From a virus, in the IMG/VR virus record IMGVR_UViG_3300049001_000080, positions 1 to 64,000 of that record: 64,000 bases of DNA, one strand, 5' to 3'. The stretch's first letter is position 1, and every line of letters starts with the position of its first letter. A program made the position numbers and the translations under genes. This document shows, one piece after another, positions 40,435-49,531 of the stretch. The notes beneath the pieces were generated by a model that searched no databases, was not told the DNA's origin, and was given only the letters and a program-made list of their open reading frames with translations.

Positions 40435-41702
40435 CGGTCCGCCCCCGGTCGCGCCCCGGCGTAGGGCGCGGACACCATCACGGCGTCGGAGACCGCGCGC
40501 CCGCGCATGATGGCCTCGGGGTCGGCGATGGCCCGGTCCGGGGTGAGGTCGACCGGGCGCCCGTCCGCCGCGGTGACCCGCTCGTAGTCGACGGCCGAGA
40601 TGACCGCGCCCTGGGTGGACTGAGTGTACGCGGTGACCGACTGGATGTCGGAGTTGTAGGACCACGCCTCGCCCTGGTAGGCCGTGAACGCCGGGCGCGC
40701 CCGGTCGACGGGCGTGGCGGAGGCCTGCGGGTAGTACGCCGCCAGCGACGGCCTCGGCACCACCCGGGTCCGGACCTCCCAGTACGTGGAGCTGGCCGAC
40801 GCGTCGCGGATGTGGGCCGGCGAGTGGACCGCCACCCCCTGGGCGTCGACGGTGAGCAGCGCGCCGGCCGGCTTGAGCCGGTCCAGCACGCGGGTCAGCC
40901 GGTACGCCTCCTCCAGCGTCATCGACCGCAGCGGACGGACCACGAACTCGGCCCGGTTGGACGTGGTGGTCCGACCGAATGACCCGGTGCCGCCCTCGAC
41001 GTCGGCGTAGGTGCCGCCGTCCATCGCCCCGTAGGTGACGAAGTGGGTCTCCACCTCGCCGTAGGTCCGCCCCGCCACCGCCGGTGGGGCGCCGCCAGGG
41101 TTGCCGCCGCCGTTCTCGTCGACCAGCGCCCAGGTCTCGTAGACGCGGCAGTCGACGCTCAGCAGCGCGCGGGCCACCGCGGCCATGCCGGCCGGCGTGC
41201 CCGCCATCGGGATGGCGCGCGAGAACTCGCTCACCCGCGACCGGTAGGCGGCGTCCCTCGCGTCCAGCTCGGCCCACTGCTCGGAGGTCGCGGCCTCGGT
41301 GTAGGGCGACAGGTCGAGCCGCTCGCCGGACAGGCGGGGGAAGCCCAGCAGCGCGCCGTAAAGGCGGTCCAGGTCCAGGTACCTCGTCGTGCTGACGACC
41401 GACCCCATGTGCGCGACCAGGTAGCGGCGCCGGAGCTGGCCGGCGCCGGAGTCGCCGAGCACGGCCTTGAGCAGCCGCGAGAGGTGCGACTCCGGCCGCG
41501 TGTCGTAGAGGTCGGGGAACAGGTGCGCGAGCTGCTCGGCCGAGGGCCGCGCCGGCAGCAGCGGGTCGGTGGTCGTGTCCAGCCGGGTCGAGCGCGGCGC
41601 GCCGCTGGTGGGCGCCTGGAGGGCCAGCAGCACGGCGTCCTGGAGGTACCGCCCGCCCGCGCCCTGGTCGAGCGCGGCCGGGTCGCCGTCGAGGGAGGCC
41701 AT
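40431..41702 (-). CDS. Baseplate protein (gpI-like position)
   Basis: The 423-residue protein lies directly after the baseplate J-like gene, the position of P2 gpI/tail protein I. The N-terminal half is helical with SRLLKAVLGDSGAGQLRRRY and LYGALLGFPRL, and the middle carries the YGxxE repeat TYGEVETHFVTYGAMDGG. ATG 41700-41702 overlaps the upstream stop (TGATG). Family relation to gpI is suggested by order and N-terminal style, not by clear similarity. Confidence 0.65.
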   Translation of the reverse strand: MASLDGDPAALDQGAGGRYLQDAVLLALQAPTSGAPRSTRLDTTTDPLLPARPSAEQLAHLFPDLYDTRPESHLSRLLKAVLGDSGAGQLRRRYLVAHMGSVVSTTRYLDLDRLYGALLGFPRLSGERLDLSPYTEAATSEQWAELDARDAAYRSRVSEFSRAIPMAGTPAGMAAVARALLSVDCRVYETWALVDENGGGNPGGAPPAVAGRTYGEVETHFVTYGAMDGGTYADVEGGTGSFGRTTTSNRAEFVVRPLRSMTLEEAYRLTRVLDRLKPAGALLTVDAQGVAVHSPAHIRDASASSTYWEVRTRVVPRPSLAAYYPQASATPVDRARPAFTAYQGEAWSYNSDIQSVTAYTQSTQGAVISAVDYERVTAADGRPVDLTPDRAIADPEAIMRGRAVSDAVMVSAPYAGARPGADR

Positions 41703-44479
41703 CAGGACACGCCGAACGAGTTGGCGGCCTTGGCCACGTAGTTGATCGAGTAGAGCGCGGGCACCTCGTTGTCGCCGAGCTGCACGTCCGCGGCCCGGGC
41801 CGGCGAGGACCCGGCGGTGATGAAGGAGATGCGGGTCCCGGCCGCGTCCACCCGCTCGATGGCGTAGGCGCCGCCGGTGGTCGGCTCGGCGCTGGTGAGG
41901 AGCCGGATGTTGTCCACGCCCGTCACCTCGTGCGCGACCTGGATGACGTCGGACACCTGCACGGGCGAGCCGAAGTCCTTCGCCGCGAGGAAGACGGCCA
42001 GGGAGGCCTGGAGCGCGGTGGCCACCTGGGCCGGGTCGTAGCCGGGGACGAACATGATCGCGAAGTTCAGCCGCAGTAGCACGCGCTTGGCGGCGTGGGC
42101 CCGCACGTCGGTCGCGACCAGTCGCCACCGCTCGACCCGCTCCTGGACGTCGCGTGGGATGGCGTTGTAGGAGTACTGGAGCGACGCGGCGGCGTTGTTC
42201 GCCGGGTGGTGGGCGGCCAGCCACTCCAGCCCGAACAGCGACCGCGGGCTGTACCCGTACGCCGTGTCGTCGTGGACGACCCAGTAGTCGGTGCCCTTGA
42301 CGTAGGTGTTCCCGCCGATGATCAGCGGGGAGGGGAAGACGTCGATCGGGCCGAACGCGAGCTGCATGAAGATGTTGGCCGCGGTCGGGTGCGTGGAGAC
42401 GGTGCCCTGGCGGACGAACTTGCCGGTGAACAGCGCGTCGGTCGAGCCCGACGTGAACACCCGGGCGGTCCGCATGTACGTCGTCTCGCTGGCGTCGACC
42501 GGCCGGTCCCCGTCCACCCAGACGTCCACCCGGTTGGTGATCCCGGCGGCCGGGTCGTTCCTGCTGGCCGAGCTGTTGTACTCGAAGTCGAGGTCGTAGA
42601 TCGCCCCGTCGGTCAGGCCCACGCCGATCGTGTGCACCTCGGGCGGGATCACGGTGGCGTCGAACGAGTTACCTGTGAAGTAGGTCCGACCGCCTCGGCG
42701 AGCCAGGAAGGTGCCGTTCCGAGTGGTGGGACACCAGATCGGTCCTGCGTAATGACGCAGGCTCTTCTTCATGGGGGCGACGCTTACGTGGCGTACCTTT
42801 TTAATGTTGACGTGATGCATCTGTACGCGGCCAAATGGAGTGTCAAGGACCTTACGGCCTTGGCGTGTCGGGAGGCCAACTAGTGCGCAAAGTGCCTGGA
42901 ATACATCTGCCTGATCGGCACTCGCAGTGCAGAAATACCGAGTACCCGTGCCTGCCCCTCTGACCCCTCCTCCTTGCATTCCCCCGTCACCCTTGATCAA
43001 GGTGTCGATCAACATCTCGCGCTGATGGACAGGTAGGACTGAGATCAGCTCGTAGGTCAGCTTCTTGTCGGGCAAGGCTGATCGGACTTGCCGGGCTAGT
43101 TCACGTGAAAAGGCAAAGATCGTGATGTCGTCGTCGATGTAGGTCTGATACGGATGCCCCAGCCTCTTGAGGAGGAGTCGGATCTCCTCCACCTTCTCAG
43201 GATTGGCGAGGTGACTCTGTCCGATTTTGACTCGAAGCTTCCTTGGCTGCGAGTCGAAGGAGCCGTCGCTAGCGACCCACCCCAGTAGTCGTACAAAATC
43301 ATCGGTATAAATAGATTCGATGGACTCTTCGAGGGGAGCCGTAACCACGATGCCGTCCGACGGCCGCAAGTCATGAGTCTCTCGTAGTATGGCGGGCTGG
43401 CTCGTGCGAATCCGGTGAGCGTTTGTGACCGGCCAACGGTGGTTCGTCGTCACCAAGGCCGAGATGGACCTCCCCTCCATCGATACGAGGGGCTCGTCTA
43501 CTTCCGCTCGGTAAAGATCTGTCACCGGCGTCCATTCAGCGACGCCGCGATCCAGATTCAAGGAGAGAATCTCATCGCCGATCTGGATCTGTCGATGGTC
43601 TACCCAGCCACTGTGTGACAGGGCCTGCGTGTTTTTGTCCACGCAGTAATGTACCCCCAGGGTTAGGATCTGGCCGGCATCGAGGTCGGCGCCCAGGGCC
43701 GGGTTGTCGGCGTAGATGTAGGTCGCGCTGGTGGCGGGGATGGAGCTGGTCGCGTCGCCGGACCCGTCGATCTGGACCTGCTCGCGCCAGTGCGAGGAGG
43801 AGCCGATCACCCTGGCCCGGGTGGCCACCCCGTCGTCGGTGGTGTCGGGGGTGCTGTCCTCCAGCGAGAGGCCCAGGAACATGTCCTCGGTGCCGGCCAG
43901 GCTGCGGAACACCGTCCGCTTGAACCGGTCGATGAGCGCGAGGTCGTCCTCGGAGCTGGTGCCGCCGGTCGTGGGCGAGGAGTTGGTCACGCTGGCGACC
44001 CCGCTGGCCGGCGAGGCGAGCCTGACCAGGGTGTTGGCCGCGAGGTTCCCGGACTGGCCCCCGACGATCGCCTGCACCGGGACGTCCACGCTCGACACCC
44101 CGCGCTGGAGGATCGCGGGAGAGACGGTCGCGAACACAGCGGGGACCGAGGTGGCCGTGGTGACCTGGGTGCCGGCGGCGATCGGGTAGTCCTGGTCGGC
44201 CGGCGTCGGGCGGGCGAACGTGACGACCCCGGTGCCGCGCTGCGCGGCGAACCTGGTGAAGCCGAACACGGCCACGAAGTCGTCGAGGTCGGCGCCGCGC
44301 TTGGAGTCGATGTCGAGCTGGTAGTTCAGCAGGTGCTGGTCGACGTACGCGGCGGCCACCGACTCGGCCACCACGTCGAGGATCTTGCGCACCGGCGTGC
44401 CGACCGAGGTGTCCAGCTCGGGCTCGGAGACGGCCAGGGCCGCGACCATCTGGGCGGCGACGTCGGCGGCGCTGGCCAT
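41702..44479 (-). CDS. Baseplate J-like protein precursor containing an intein
   Basis: The 925-residue frame encodes a gpJ-like baseplate wedge protein (N-terminal DTSVGTPVRKILDVVAES, YPIAAGTQVTTATSVPAVFAT, GQSGNLAANT) interrupted after residue 278 by a 326-residue intein (42668-43645) and resuming at SFDATVIPPEVHTIGVG. After splicing the mature protein would be 599 residues. It joins gp25-like wedge components to the outer baseplate. Overlaps with both neighbours fit the operon. Failure to splice would probably block assembly, so splicing is likely essential. Confidence 0.85.
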   Translation of the reverse strand: MASAADVAAQMVAALAVSEPELDTSVGTPVRKILDVVAESVAAAYVDQHLLNYQLDIDSKRGADLDDFVAVFGFTRFAAQRGTGVVTFARPTPADQDYPIAAGTQVTTATSVPAVFATVSPAILQRGVSSVDVPVQAIVGGQSGNLAANTLVRLASPASGVASVTNSSPTTGGTSSEDDLALIDRFKRTVFRSLAGTEDMFLGLSLEDSTPDTTDDGVATRARVIGSSSHWREQVQIDGSGDATSSIPATSATYIYADNPALGADLDAGQILTLGVHYCVDKNTQALSHSGWVDHRQIQIGDEILSLNLDRGVAEWTPVTDLYRAEVDEPLVSMEGRSISALVTTNHRWPVTNAHRIRTSQPAILRETHDLRPSDGIVVTAPLEESIESIYTDDFVRLLGWVASDGSFDSQPRKLRVKIGQSHLANPEKVEEIRLLLKRLGHPYQTYIDDDITIFAFSRELARQVRSALPDKKLTYELISVLPVHQREMLIDTLIKGDGGMQGGGVRGAGTGTRYFCTASADQADVFQALCALVGLPTRQGRKVLDTPFGRVQMHHVNIKKVRHVSVAPMKKSLRHYAGPIWCPTTRNGTFLARRGGRTYFTGNSFDATVIPPEVHTIGVGLTDGAIYDLDFEYNSSASRNDPAAGITNRVDVWVDGDRPVDASETTYMRTARVFTSGSTDALFTGKFVRQGTVSTHPTAANIFMQLAFGPIDVFPSPLIIGGNTYVKGTDYWVVHDDTAYGYSPRSLFGLEWLAAHHPANNAAASLQYSYNAIPRDVQERVERWRLVATDVRAHAAKRVLLRLNFAIMFVPGYDPAQVATALQASLAVFLAAKDFGSPVQVSDVIQVAHEVTGVDNIRLLTSAEPTTGGAYAIERVDAAGTRISFITAGSSPARAADVQLGDNEVPALYSINYVAKAANSFGVS
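42668..43645 (-). mobile_element. Intein with LAGLIDADG homing endonuclease domain
   Basis: Residues 279-604 of the gpJ precursor. The splice junctions read HY/C and GN/S. The N-terminal block is CVDKNTQALSHSGW, block B is TTNH (344-347), and two LAGLIDADG-type helices are LLGWVASDG (398-406) and LIDTLIKGDG (490-499). The last residues are TYFTGN followed by Ser, with Gly where His is most usual before Asn. The DNA is richer in AT and uses different codons from the flanking gene, supporting later insertion. Confidence 0.88.
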
Positions 44480-44916
44480 CAGCCGCCGGTCCGGGAGGTG
44501 AGGGCGACCTGCTGGCCGTCGACCGTGCGCAGCAGGATGGAGACCTGGACGGTGTCGAAGGTGGCGACCACCTGGACGTCCTGCACCTCGGCCACCACGT
44601 CGGCGGTCTGGTAGCGGCTGCGGGTGGCGGTGAGGGTGTCGCGCTGGATCTTGTCGCGCTGCACCGCGACGTAGTTGGTGATGACCCGCTGCGCCTCCTG
44701 CTCGACCGCGAACCGCGTCGCCTCGTCCAGCGGCACGCCCACCATGTCGAGCAGCCGGGACCCCCAGCCGGGGTGGAACCGGTCGTTGCCCAGCGGCTCG
44801 CCCAGCGCCATCCGCAGGTCCTGGGCGACCTTGGGCGCGCCGTCCAGCATCGCGTACGAGGCGCCCGCCAGCGCCAGGTCACCGTCCACCACGGCCAGCG
44901 TCCGCACCCCGCCCAC
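44479..44916 (-). CDS. gp25/GPW-like baseplate wedge protein
   Basis: About 145 residues with the gp25 pattern: a start strand, LRMALGEPLGNDRFHPGWGSRLLDMVG, and a long helix (EQEAQRVITNYVAVQRDK). In contractile tails gp25 triggers sheath polymerisation at the baseplate. The start is ambiguous among three GTGs (44905-44922); GTG 44914-44916, downstream of GAAGAGGTGGAG, is used. It overlaps the gpJ ATG. Confidence 0.8.
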   Translation of the reverse strand: MGGVRTLAVVDGDLALAGASYAMLDGAPKVAQDLRMALGEPLGNDRFHPGWGSRLLDMVGVPLDEATRFAVEQEAQRVITNYVAVQRDKIQRDTLTATRSRYQTADVVAEVQDVQVVATFDTVQVSILLRTVDGQQVALTSRTGG

Positions 44917-44956
44917 CTCCACCTCTTCCGGCGCCCGGCGCGGGGCCGGGACCGGG

Positions 44957-45292
44957 CTACGTCGTGCCGTCCTCGACCAGCCCGAGGGCCACCAGGGCGT
45001 CCAGCACGGACAGCGTGACGGCGTCCGCGCCCGCCCTGGCCCCCGACACCACCGGCGGCCGTGGGGCGTCAATCATCGCTGACAGCACCCAGGTGTCGCC
45101 GGTCATCCTGGACACCACCCACAGCTCGTCGACGGCCGGCGGCGGGTTCCCCTTGGGGCGGGTCGAGTAGCGGACGACCCGCTCGCGCCCGAGCGTGTCC
45201 CGCACGATGCAGGTCCCGTCCTCCAACACCGAGGTGACCCGGGCACGGGTCGTCTCCAGGCCGGCGGGCGGGCGTCGCGGGTCGAGCGTCAC
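44957..45292 (-). CDS. Small baseplate-region protein, 111 aa
   Basis: The GTG at 45290-45292 overlaps the hub gene's stop (GTGA). The product is strand-rich (RVTSVLEDGTCIVRDTLGRER, ELWVVSRMTGDTWVLSAM), suggesting a small OB- or SH3-like barrel as in phage spike-base proteins, with a helical end. By position it belongs to the baseplate hub. The fold is an inference. Confidence 0.6.
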   Translation of the reverse strand: MTLDPRRPPAGLETTRARVTSVLEDGTCIVRDTLGRERVVRYSTRPKGNPPPAVDELWVVSRMTGDTWVLSAMIDAPRPPVVSGARAGADAVTLSVLDALVALGLVEDGTT

Positions 45293-47697
45293 AGCGCCGC
45301 CCCCCGGGGGAGGCCCTTGATGCCGTCGCGCGGGCCGATCGTGGACCAGCCGATCACCCTGGCCGTGGTGGCGAAGCCGCCGCCGGTCCGGAGGTCGAAG
45401 GTGTGCTCGACCTCCTGGACGTACCCCTGGATGCCGTAGGTCGGCAGCACCACGAGCATGCCGGGGTACAGCTCGGGCATGAAGGTCAGCGGCAGCGACG
45501 CGCTGTACTGCGAGGCCCAGTTGAGCATGAACCGGCTCACGGCGAAGAAGAACTCCTGCCGCGGGCCGGTGATGTCGTCCATCGGCTCCCAGACCGGCCG
45601 CGCGCCGTATCGGCGCAGGAACGCCTTGCCGTTCTCGCGGAACTCGGCCCGGTCGACCTTGAACAACGCGCGCATCAGCGGCGCGAACTCCACGCTCGCG
45701 ATGCCGGCGGTCGAGTACTGCTGGTAGATCGCGGTGGAGTCGCCCAGCCCCTCGACGCCGGTCGTCGAGGACGTCACGAACCAGTGCGTCTTGAGGTTGG
45801 CGTCGCCCTTGGCGACCGAGAAGCCCTGCTGGATCTCGATCGGCTGGATCACCATCTTGGCCGCGGTGCCCCACCAGCCGAAGTAGTCCGGGAACCAGGC
45901 GATGAAGTCGCCGTTGGGCGCCGAGCAGTAGCTACGCAACCCGGCGGCCATCAGCGCGGCGACCGTCTCCATGATCGGCTTGTCGTTCATCAGCGCGCGG
46001 ATGCCGCCGAGCAGGTCGCCGCCGAAGTCGGCGCTGCCGATCCACTGGAAGACGTTGAACAGCGACGCGCCCAGGCTCGGGCTCGACCCACCTGAGCCGG
46101 AGGCCGACGTCGGGTCGCCACCCGCACCCGTGCCCGCAGTGCCGGCGTAGTCGAGGTCCGGCACCAGCCCGGCGTGTGTCCAGTGGTTGGAGGCGAACGC
46201 GAAGATCCCGCACCCGTCCTGGGTGCCGCGCGCCTCCGCAGTGGTGCCGTTGCCCATCGAGACGCCGACGTGGTGGATGGCGCGCGGGTCGCCGTTGTCG
46301 GTGACGAAGACCAGGGCGCCCTTGGTGGTCTGCGCCTGCGAGACGGGGATGGGGCGGCACGCCGCGTACTGGTACTTCGCGCCGTCGACGAACGCGCCCG
46401 CCCCGATCCTGCTATGTGCCCATTTGACTAGCTCACTACAGTCCAAGGCGTCGGGGTCCGGGTCGGCGGCGGAGGCGGTGGCGCCGAAGAGGTACGGGTG
46501 CCCGAGCCGGCACCAGGCCGCCGCGACGTCGGCGAGAGAGGCCGCCGAGCGCTGGTTGGCCAGCGCGGCCCCCAGGCCGGTCGCCAGCGAGGCCCCGGAG
46601 GTGGAGCCACCAGAGGTGACCAGCGAGCCGGTGGCGGTGTCCACGGGCCCCACGGGCATGCCGGAGGGCGCGAAGGCGACGCTCACCTGCCCGCCGCCGG
46701 CCGGCAGCCCGAGCGCCTTGAGCGCGGCCGGGCTGGTGTCGGCGATGTGCGCGGTCGAGGCGTCGTAGTCGACCGGCCCCCAGCCGAGGCCGGCGAGGCA
46801 GACCGCCTTGTTCGTCTTGGGGTTGACGATCAGCATCCGCCGGCCGGTCCACCACGCCCGCGCCCGGCCCTGGTCCACCCCCGGCACGGGGGAGAGCTGC
46901 TGGTCGCCCGGGAACCGGTGCTGGCGGCTCAGGTAGGGCCAGCGCATGGCGACGTAGTACGGGCTCGCCCCGGGGTTGGCCGAGCGCGCGTCGAGGTGGT
47001 CGACCCGCGGGCTGTAGGCGCCGATGGTCCCCGAGATGTCCGGCAGCGCGCCGGTGCCCGGGCCGTCCCCGGCGATGAGCTGGGTGCCGCGCTCGACCGG
47101 CGAGATGCCGGACACGTAGCCGTGGCTGCCGACGTGCGCGACGAGCTGGAGCTTGGTGGCCTCGCCGATCAGGTCCCGCGCGACGCCGGCCACCACGGTG
47201 AACCAGTCGTCGGGGATCGCGCCGATGTGGACCTGGGCCCTCGGCCAGCCGGCGACCTCGGTCAGCAGCCGGAGCGCTCGCTTGGCCAGCCCGCCGTCGG
47301 TGATGTCCGCGCGGTTGGCGACGTCGCCGAGGTAGAGCATCTGGTAGGCGGCCTCGGTGCTCGGGTCCCACTGCCAGTACTGGAGCCGCTTGAGGGTGCA
47401 GCTCGCCGTGAGCACGACGGCGCCCGGCACCGAGGAGAACGCCGGCACCGAGTCCAGGTAGCCGGTGAGGCACAGCAGCCGCTTGATCCTGGTCAGGTAG
47501 ATCACGATCCGGTCCATCGTGTCGAACAGGCCGTCGTACTTGCGGCCGGTGTTCTGGAGCGTCAGCGTGGCCGAGGAGACCCCGTCGACGACACGGGTCG
47601 CACCGCCCATCGTGATGTCGTCGCTGACGTCATAGATCTTGCCGTCGGACGCGGCGATGTGCGCCTCTACCCTCGGCGAGTAAACGAACGTTGACAC
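45289..47697 (-). CDS. Tail hub protein with internal NlpC/P60 peptidase
   Basis: The 802-residue protein has an N-terminal hub-like region (VYSPRVEAHIAASDGKIYDV, ATLTLQNTGRKYDGLFDTMD), an inserted NlpC/P60 domain at about 395-500 with catalytic Cys in DALDCSELVKW (near residue 420) and His in AIHHVGVSMGNG, and a C-terminal strand-rich hub part (LYPGMLVVLPTYGIQGYVQEVEHTFDLRTGG). It would cut peptide bonds of peptidoglycan during injection. The codons around the catalytic Cys are unusually AT-rich for this gene (46411-46441). Confidence 0.85.
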   Translation of the reverse strand: MSTFVYSPRVEAHIAASDGKIYDVSDDITMGGATRVVDGVSSATLTLQNTGRKYDGLFDTMDRIVIYLTRIKRLLCLTGYLDSVPAFSSVPGAVVLTASCTLKRLQYWQWDPSTEAAYQMLYLGDVANRADITDGGLAKRALRLLTEVAGWPRAQVHIGAIPDDWFTVVAGVARDLIGEATKLQLVAHVGSHGYVSGISPVERGTQLIAGDGPGTGALPDISGTIGAYSPRVDHLDARSANPGASPYYVAMRWPYLSRQHRFPGDQQLSPVPGVDQGRARAWWTGRRMLIVNPKTNKAVCLAGLGWGPVDYDASTAHIADTSPAALKALGLPAGGGQVSVAFAPSGMPVGPVDTATGSLVTSGGSTSGASLATGLGAALANQRSAASLADVAAAWCRLGHPYLFGATASAADPDPDALDCSELVKWAHSRIGAGAFVDGAKYQYAACRPIPVSQAQTTKGALVFVTDNGDPRAIHHVGVSMGNGTTAEARGTQDGCGIFAFASNHWTHAGLVPDLDYAGTAGTGAGGDPTSASGSGGSSPSLGASLFNVFQWIGSADFGGDLLGGIRALMNDKPIMETVAALMAAGLRSYCSAPNGDFIAWFPDYFGWWGTAAKMVIQPIEIQQGFSVAKGDANLKTHWFVTSSTTGVEGLGDSTAIYQQYSTAGIASVEFAPLMRALFKVDRAEFRENGKAFLRRYGARPVWEPMDDITGPRQEFFFAVSRFMLNWASQYSASLPLTFMPELYPGMLVVLPTYGIQGYVQEVEHTFDLRTGGGFATTARVIGWSTIGPRDGIKGLPRGAAL

Positions 47698-47700
47698 CGG

Positions 47701-48330
47701 CTACCTCGGGACGTCGCGGCCCGGGCGGGCCGGCTGCTCGTAGGGCGGCACCTCGGTGACGTCCGGAACCGCGCCGGCCGGGGTCGGGTCGTAGAAGGTG
47801 CCCTCCAGGCTCTCCGCGCCGGCCCGCTGGGTGCCGGACGGGTAGAAGTACGGCGCGTCGGCCAGGTCCTTGCTCGCCGGCCGGTAGTACGAGACGCCGA
47901 CCCCCGGCACCGGGTCCTGCGCGCCCTCGAAGCCGAGGTCGACGTGGTAGGCCAGGTCTCCCACCGAGGCGCCGTACACCAGCGGGCCGACGAGGACGCC
48001 GTAGCGGGCGAAGCGTCGGTCGGGCACCTCGACGTAGGCGTACCCGCTCGTGCCGCGCGCCGCCGTGGCCCGCGCCATGTACTCGGTCGCCCAGGCGTTG
48101 AACGCCTCGCGCAGCGACCAGGAGGCGAAGACCGCGGAGACGACGAAGCTGGGCGAGGCCCGGTACATCGGGTAGAGCGACCGGGAGCGGGCCGCCTCGT
48201 CGTCGCGGGCGCTGACCTCGACGCCGTACGACAGCCGGGTGCACATGAGGACCCGGGACCCGTAGCCGCGGACGCTGAGCCGGCAGTTGTAGCCGACCGC
48301 CGCCCCCGGGAACGTCGCGGCCTCAGCCAT
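47701..48330 (-). CDS. Minor tail protein, 209 aa
   Basis: Soluble, aromatic-rich protein (AVGYNCRLSVRGYGSRVLM; FNAWATEYMARATAARG) located between the tube-initiator-like gene and the hub. No known domain; the C-terminus is Pro-rich (VTEVPPYEQPARPGRD). Structural role by position. Confidence 0.65.
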   Translation of the reverse strand: MAEAATFPGAAVGYNCRLSVRGYGSRVLMCTRLSYGVEVSARDDEAARSRSLYPMYRASPSFVVSAVFASWSLREAFNAWATEYMARATAARGTSGYAYVEVPDRRFARYGVLVGPLVYGASVGDLAYHVDLGFEGAQDPVPGVGVSYYRPASKDLADAPYFYPSGTQRAGAESLEGTFYDPTPAGAVPDVTEVPPYEQPARPGRDVPR

Positions 48331-48532
48331 CGAGGCCCCCGGGCGGTCCGTAGCCGCGGCTGAGCAGCTCCTCGCGGTCGACCTCGGTCAGGTCGTGCAC
48401 CAGCCCAGTCGCGATGAACGCCAGCCCGCCCAGGTCGGCCTTGGCCCCGGGGTCCGCGTCGATGGGCTGCGGCATGGAGATCGGCACGTCGGCGCCCCAC
48501 TGGTCCTCGCTCGATCGCCCTGGCGCCGTCAT
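48323..48532 (-). CDS. Small tail-operon protein, 69 aa
   Basis: ATG 48530-48532 overlaps the upstream stop (TGATG) and the 3' end overlaps the next gene by eight bases. The product has an acidic N-terminal half and GLAFIATGLVHDLTEVDREELL. Function unknown. Confidence 0.6.
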   Translation of the reverse strand: MTAPGRSSEDQWGADVPISMPQPIDADPGAKADLGGLAFIATGLVHDLTEVDREELLSRGYGPPGGLDG

Positions 48533-49530
48533 CAGTACCCCACGTAGCGCCGGCCGGCGCGCACCGCGACGACGCCCGGGACCTGGTCGTAGGAGTCGTA
48601 CTTGCTGGTCACGTAGCCGTAGTCGGAGACCAGGTTGTCGACTGGGTCGAGGATGTTGCCGTGCCCGAGCAGCGCGTGCGCGGCGAAGGTGTCGTCGCGC
48701 ATCTGCATCAGGCCCTTGGTCGGGTGGCCGGCCCGGGCGTTGCTGTCGCTGTTGTTGACGGCCTGCGGGTTGCCGCCGGACTCGTGGTCGATGATGATGC
48801 CGATCGCCTGGCGCTCGCTGGCGGTGAACGTGACGCCGAGGACCCGCTGCGCCTCGTCGACCCACCCCTCGACGCCGTTCGGCTGGCTCACGGTCGCCCC
48901 CGATCCCTGCGTCGTAGGCGGGGCGCTGGACACGCCGGCCGCCTGGTTGAACTGCTCGGCGAGGTAGCCGTGGAGGTCGCCGCCGAACGGCGCCAGGGTC
49001 CTGTCCACCTCGGCCTGCGTCATCGGGCCGTTGTAGGCCGACTGCTTCCAGCCGACCCCGCTCATCAGCCGTGAGATGTAGAGGTCCCGGATCCCCGAGA
49101 CCACGCGGCGGGTCGAGTCCTGCACGACGAACAGGACGAGCGTCCAGCTCGGGTTGAACGTCGTGCTGTCGTGCGTGACGGCGGGGCCGTCCGGGCCGGT
49201 GTAGGCGCGCACCAGCACCTGGAGGTCCCACCGGCGGGGCGGGTAGAGGAACCGGATCGGCCGCCCGCCCGACGTCCGCACGGAGGCGTCCACCCAGGAC
49301 TCCACCTGCCGCCGGAACCGCTCCTGGTCCTGCCAGCCGGCGACGTCGCCCCGGGCCCGGTCGCCGTACCCGAACACCCCTGTCACCGTCATGTCGCCGA
49401 GCTGGGTCCCGTACACCTGGACCACGTCCCCGCCGACGGTCCGCTGGTGCGACACCTTCATCTGGAACTGCCAGGAGACCGACCGCGGGTCGATGCGGAA
49501 CAGCAGGTTGCCGAGGCTGGCGATCCCCAC
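48532..49530 (-). CDS. Tube-initiator-like tail protein with lytic transglycosylase domain
   Basis: The 332-residue protein begins with a strand-rich domain like CIS-tube/gp53-type proteins (FRIDPRSVSWQFQMKVSHQR, DMTVTGVFGYG, IRFLYPPRRWDLQVLVRAY), then after a linker a transglycosylase SLT domain: IGIIIDHESGGNP with the catalytic Glu, NARAGHPTKGLMQM and DNLVSDYGYVTSKYDSYDQVPG. It would cleave glycan strands, complementing the peptidase in the hub. Confidence 0.85.
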   Translation of the reverse strand: MGIASLGNLLFRIDPRSVSWQFQMKVSHQRTVGGDVVQVYGTQLGDMTVTGVFGYGDRARGDVAGWQDQERFRRQVESWVDASVRTSGGRPIRFLYPPRRWDLQVLVRAYTGPDGPAVTHDSTTFNPSWTLVLFVVQDSTRRVVSGIRDLYISRLMSGVGWKQSAYNGPMTQAEVDRTLAPFGGDLHGYLAEQFNQAAGVSSAPPTTQGSGATVSQPNGVEGWVDEAQRVLGVTFTASERQAIGIIIDHESGGNPQAVNNSDSNARAGHPTKGLMQMRDDTFAAHALLGHGNILDPVDNLVSDYGYVTSKYDSYDQVPGVVAVRAGRRYVGY

Positions 49531-49531
49531 C

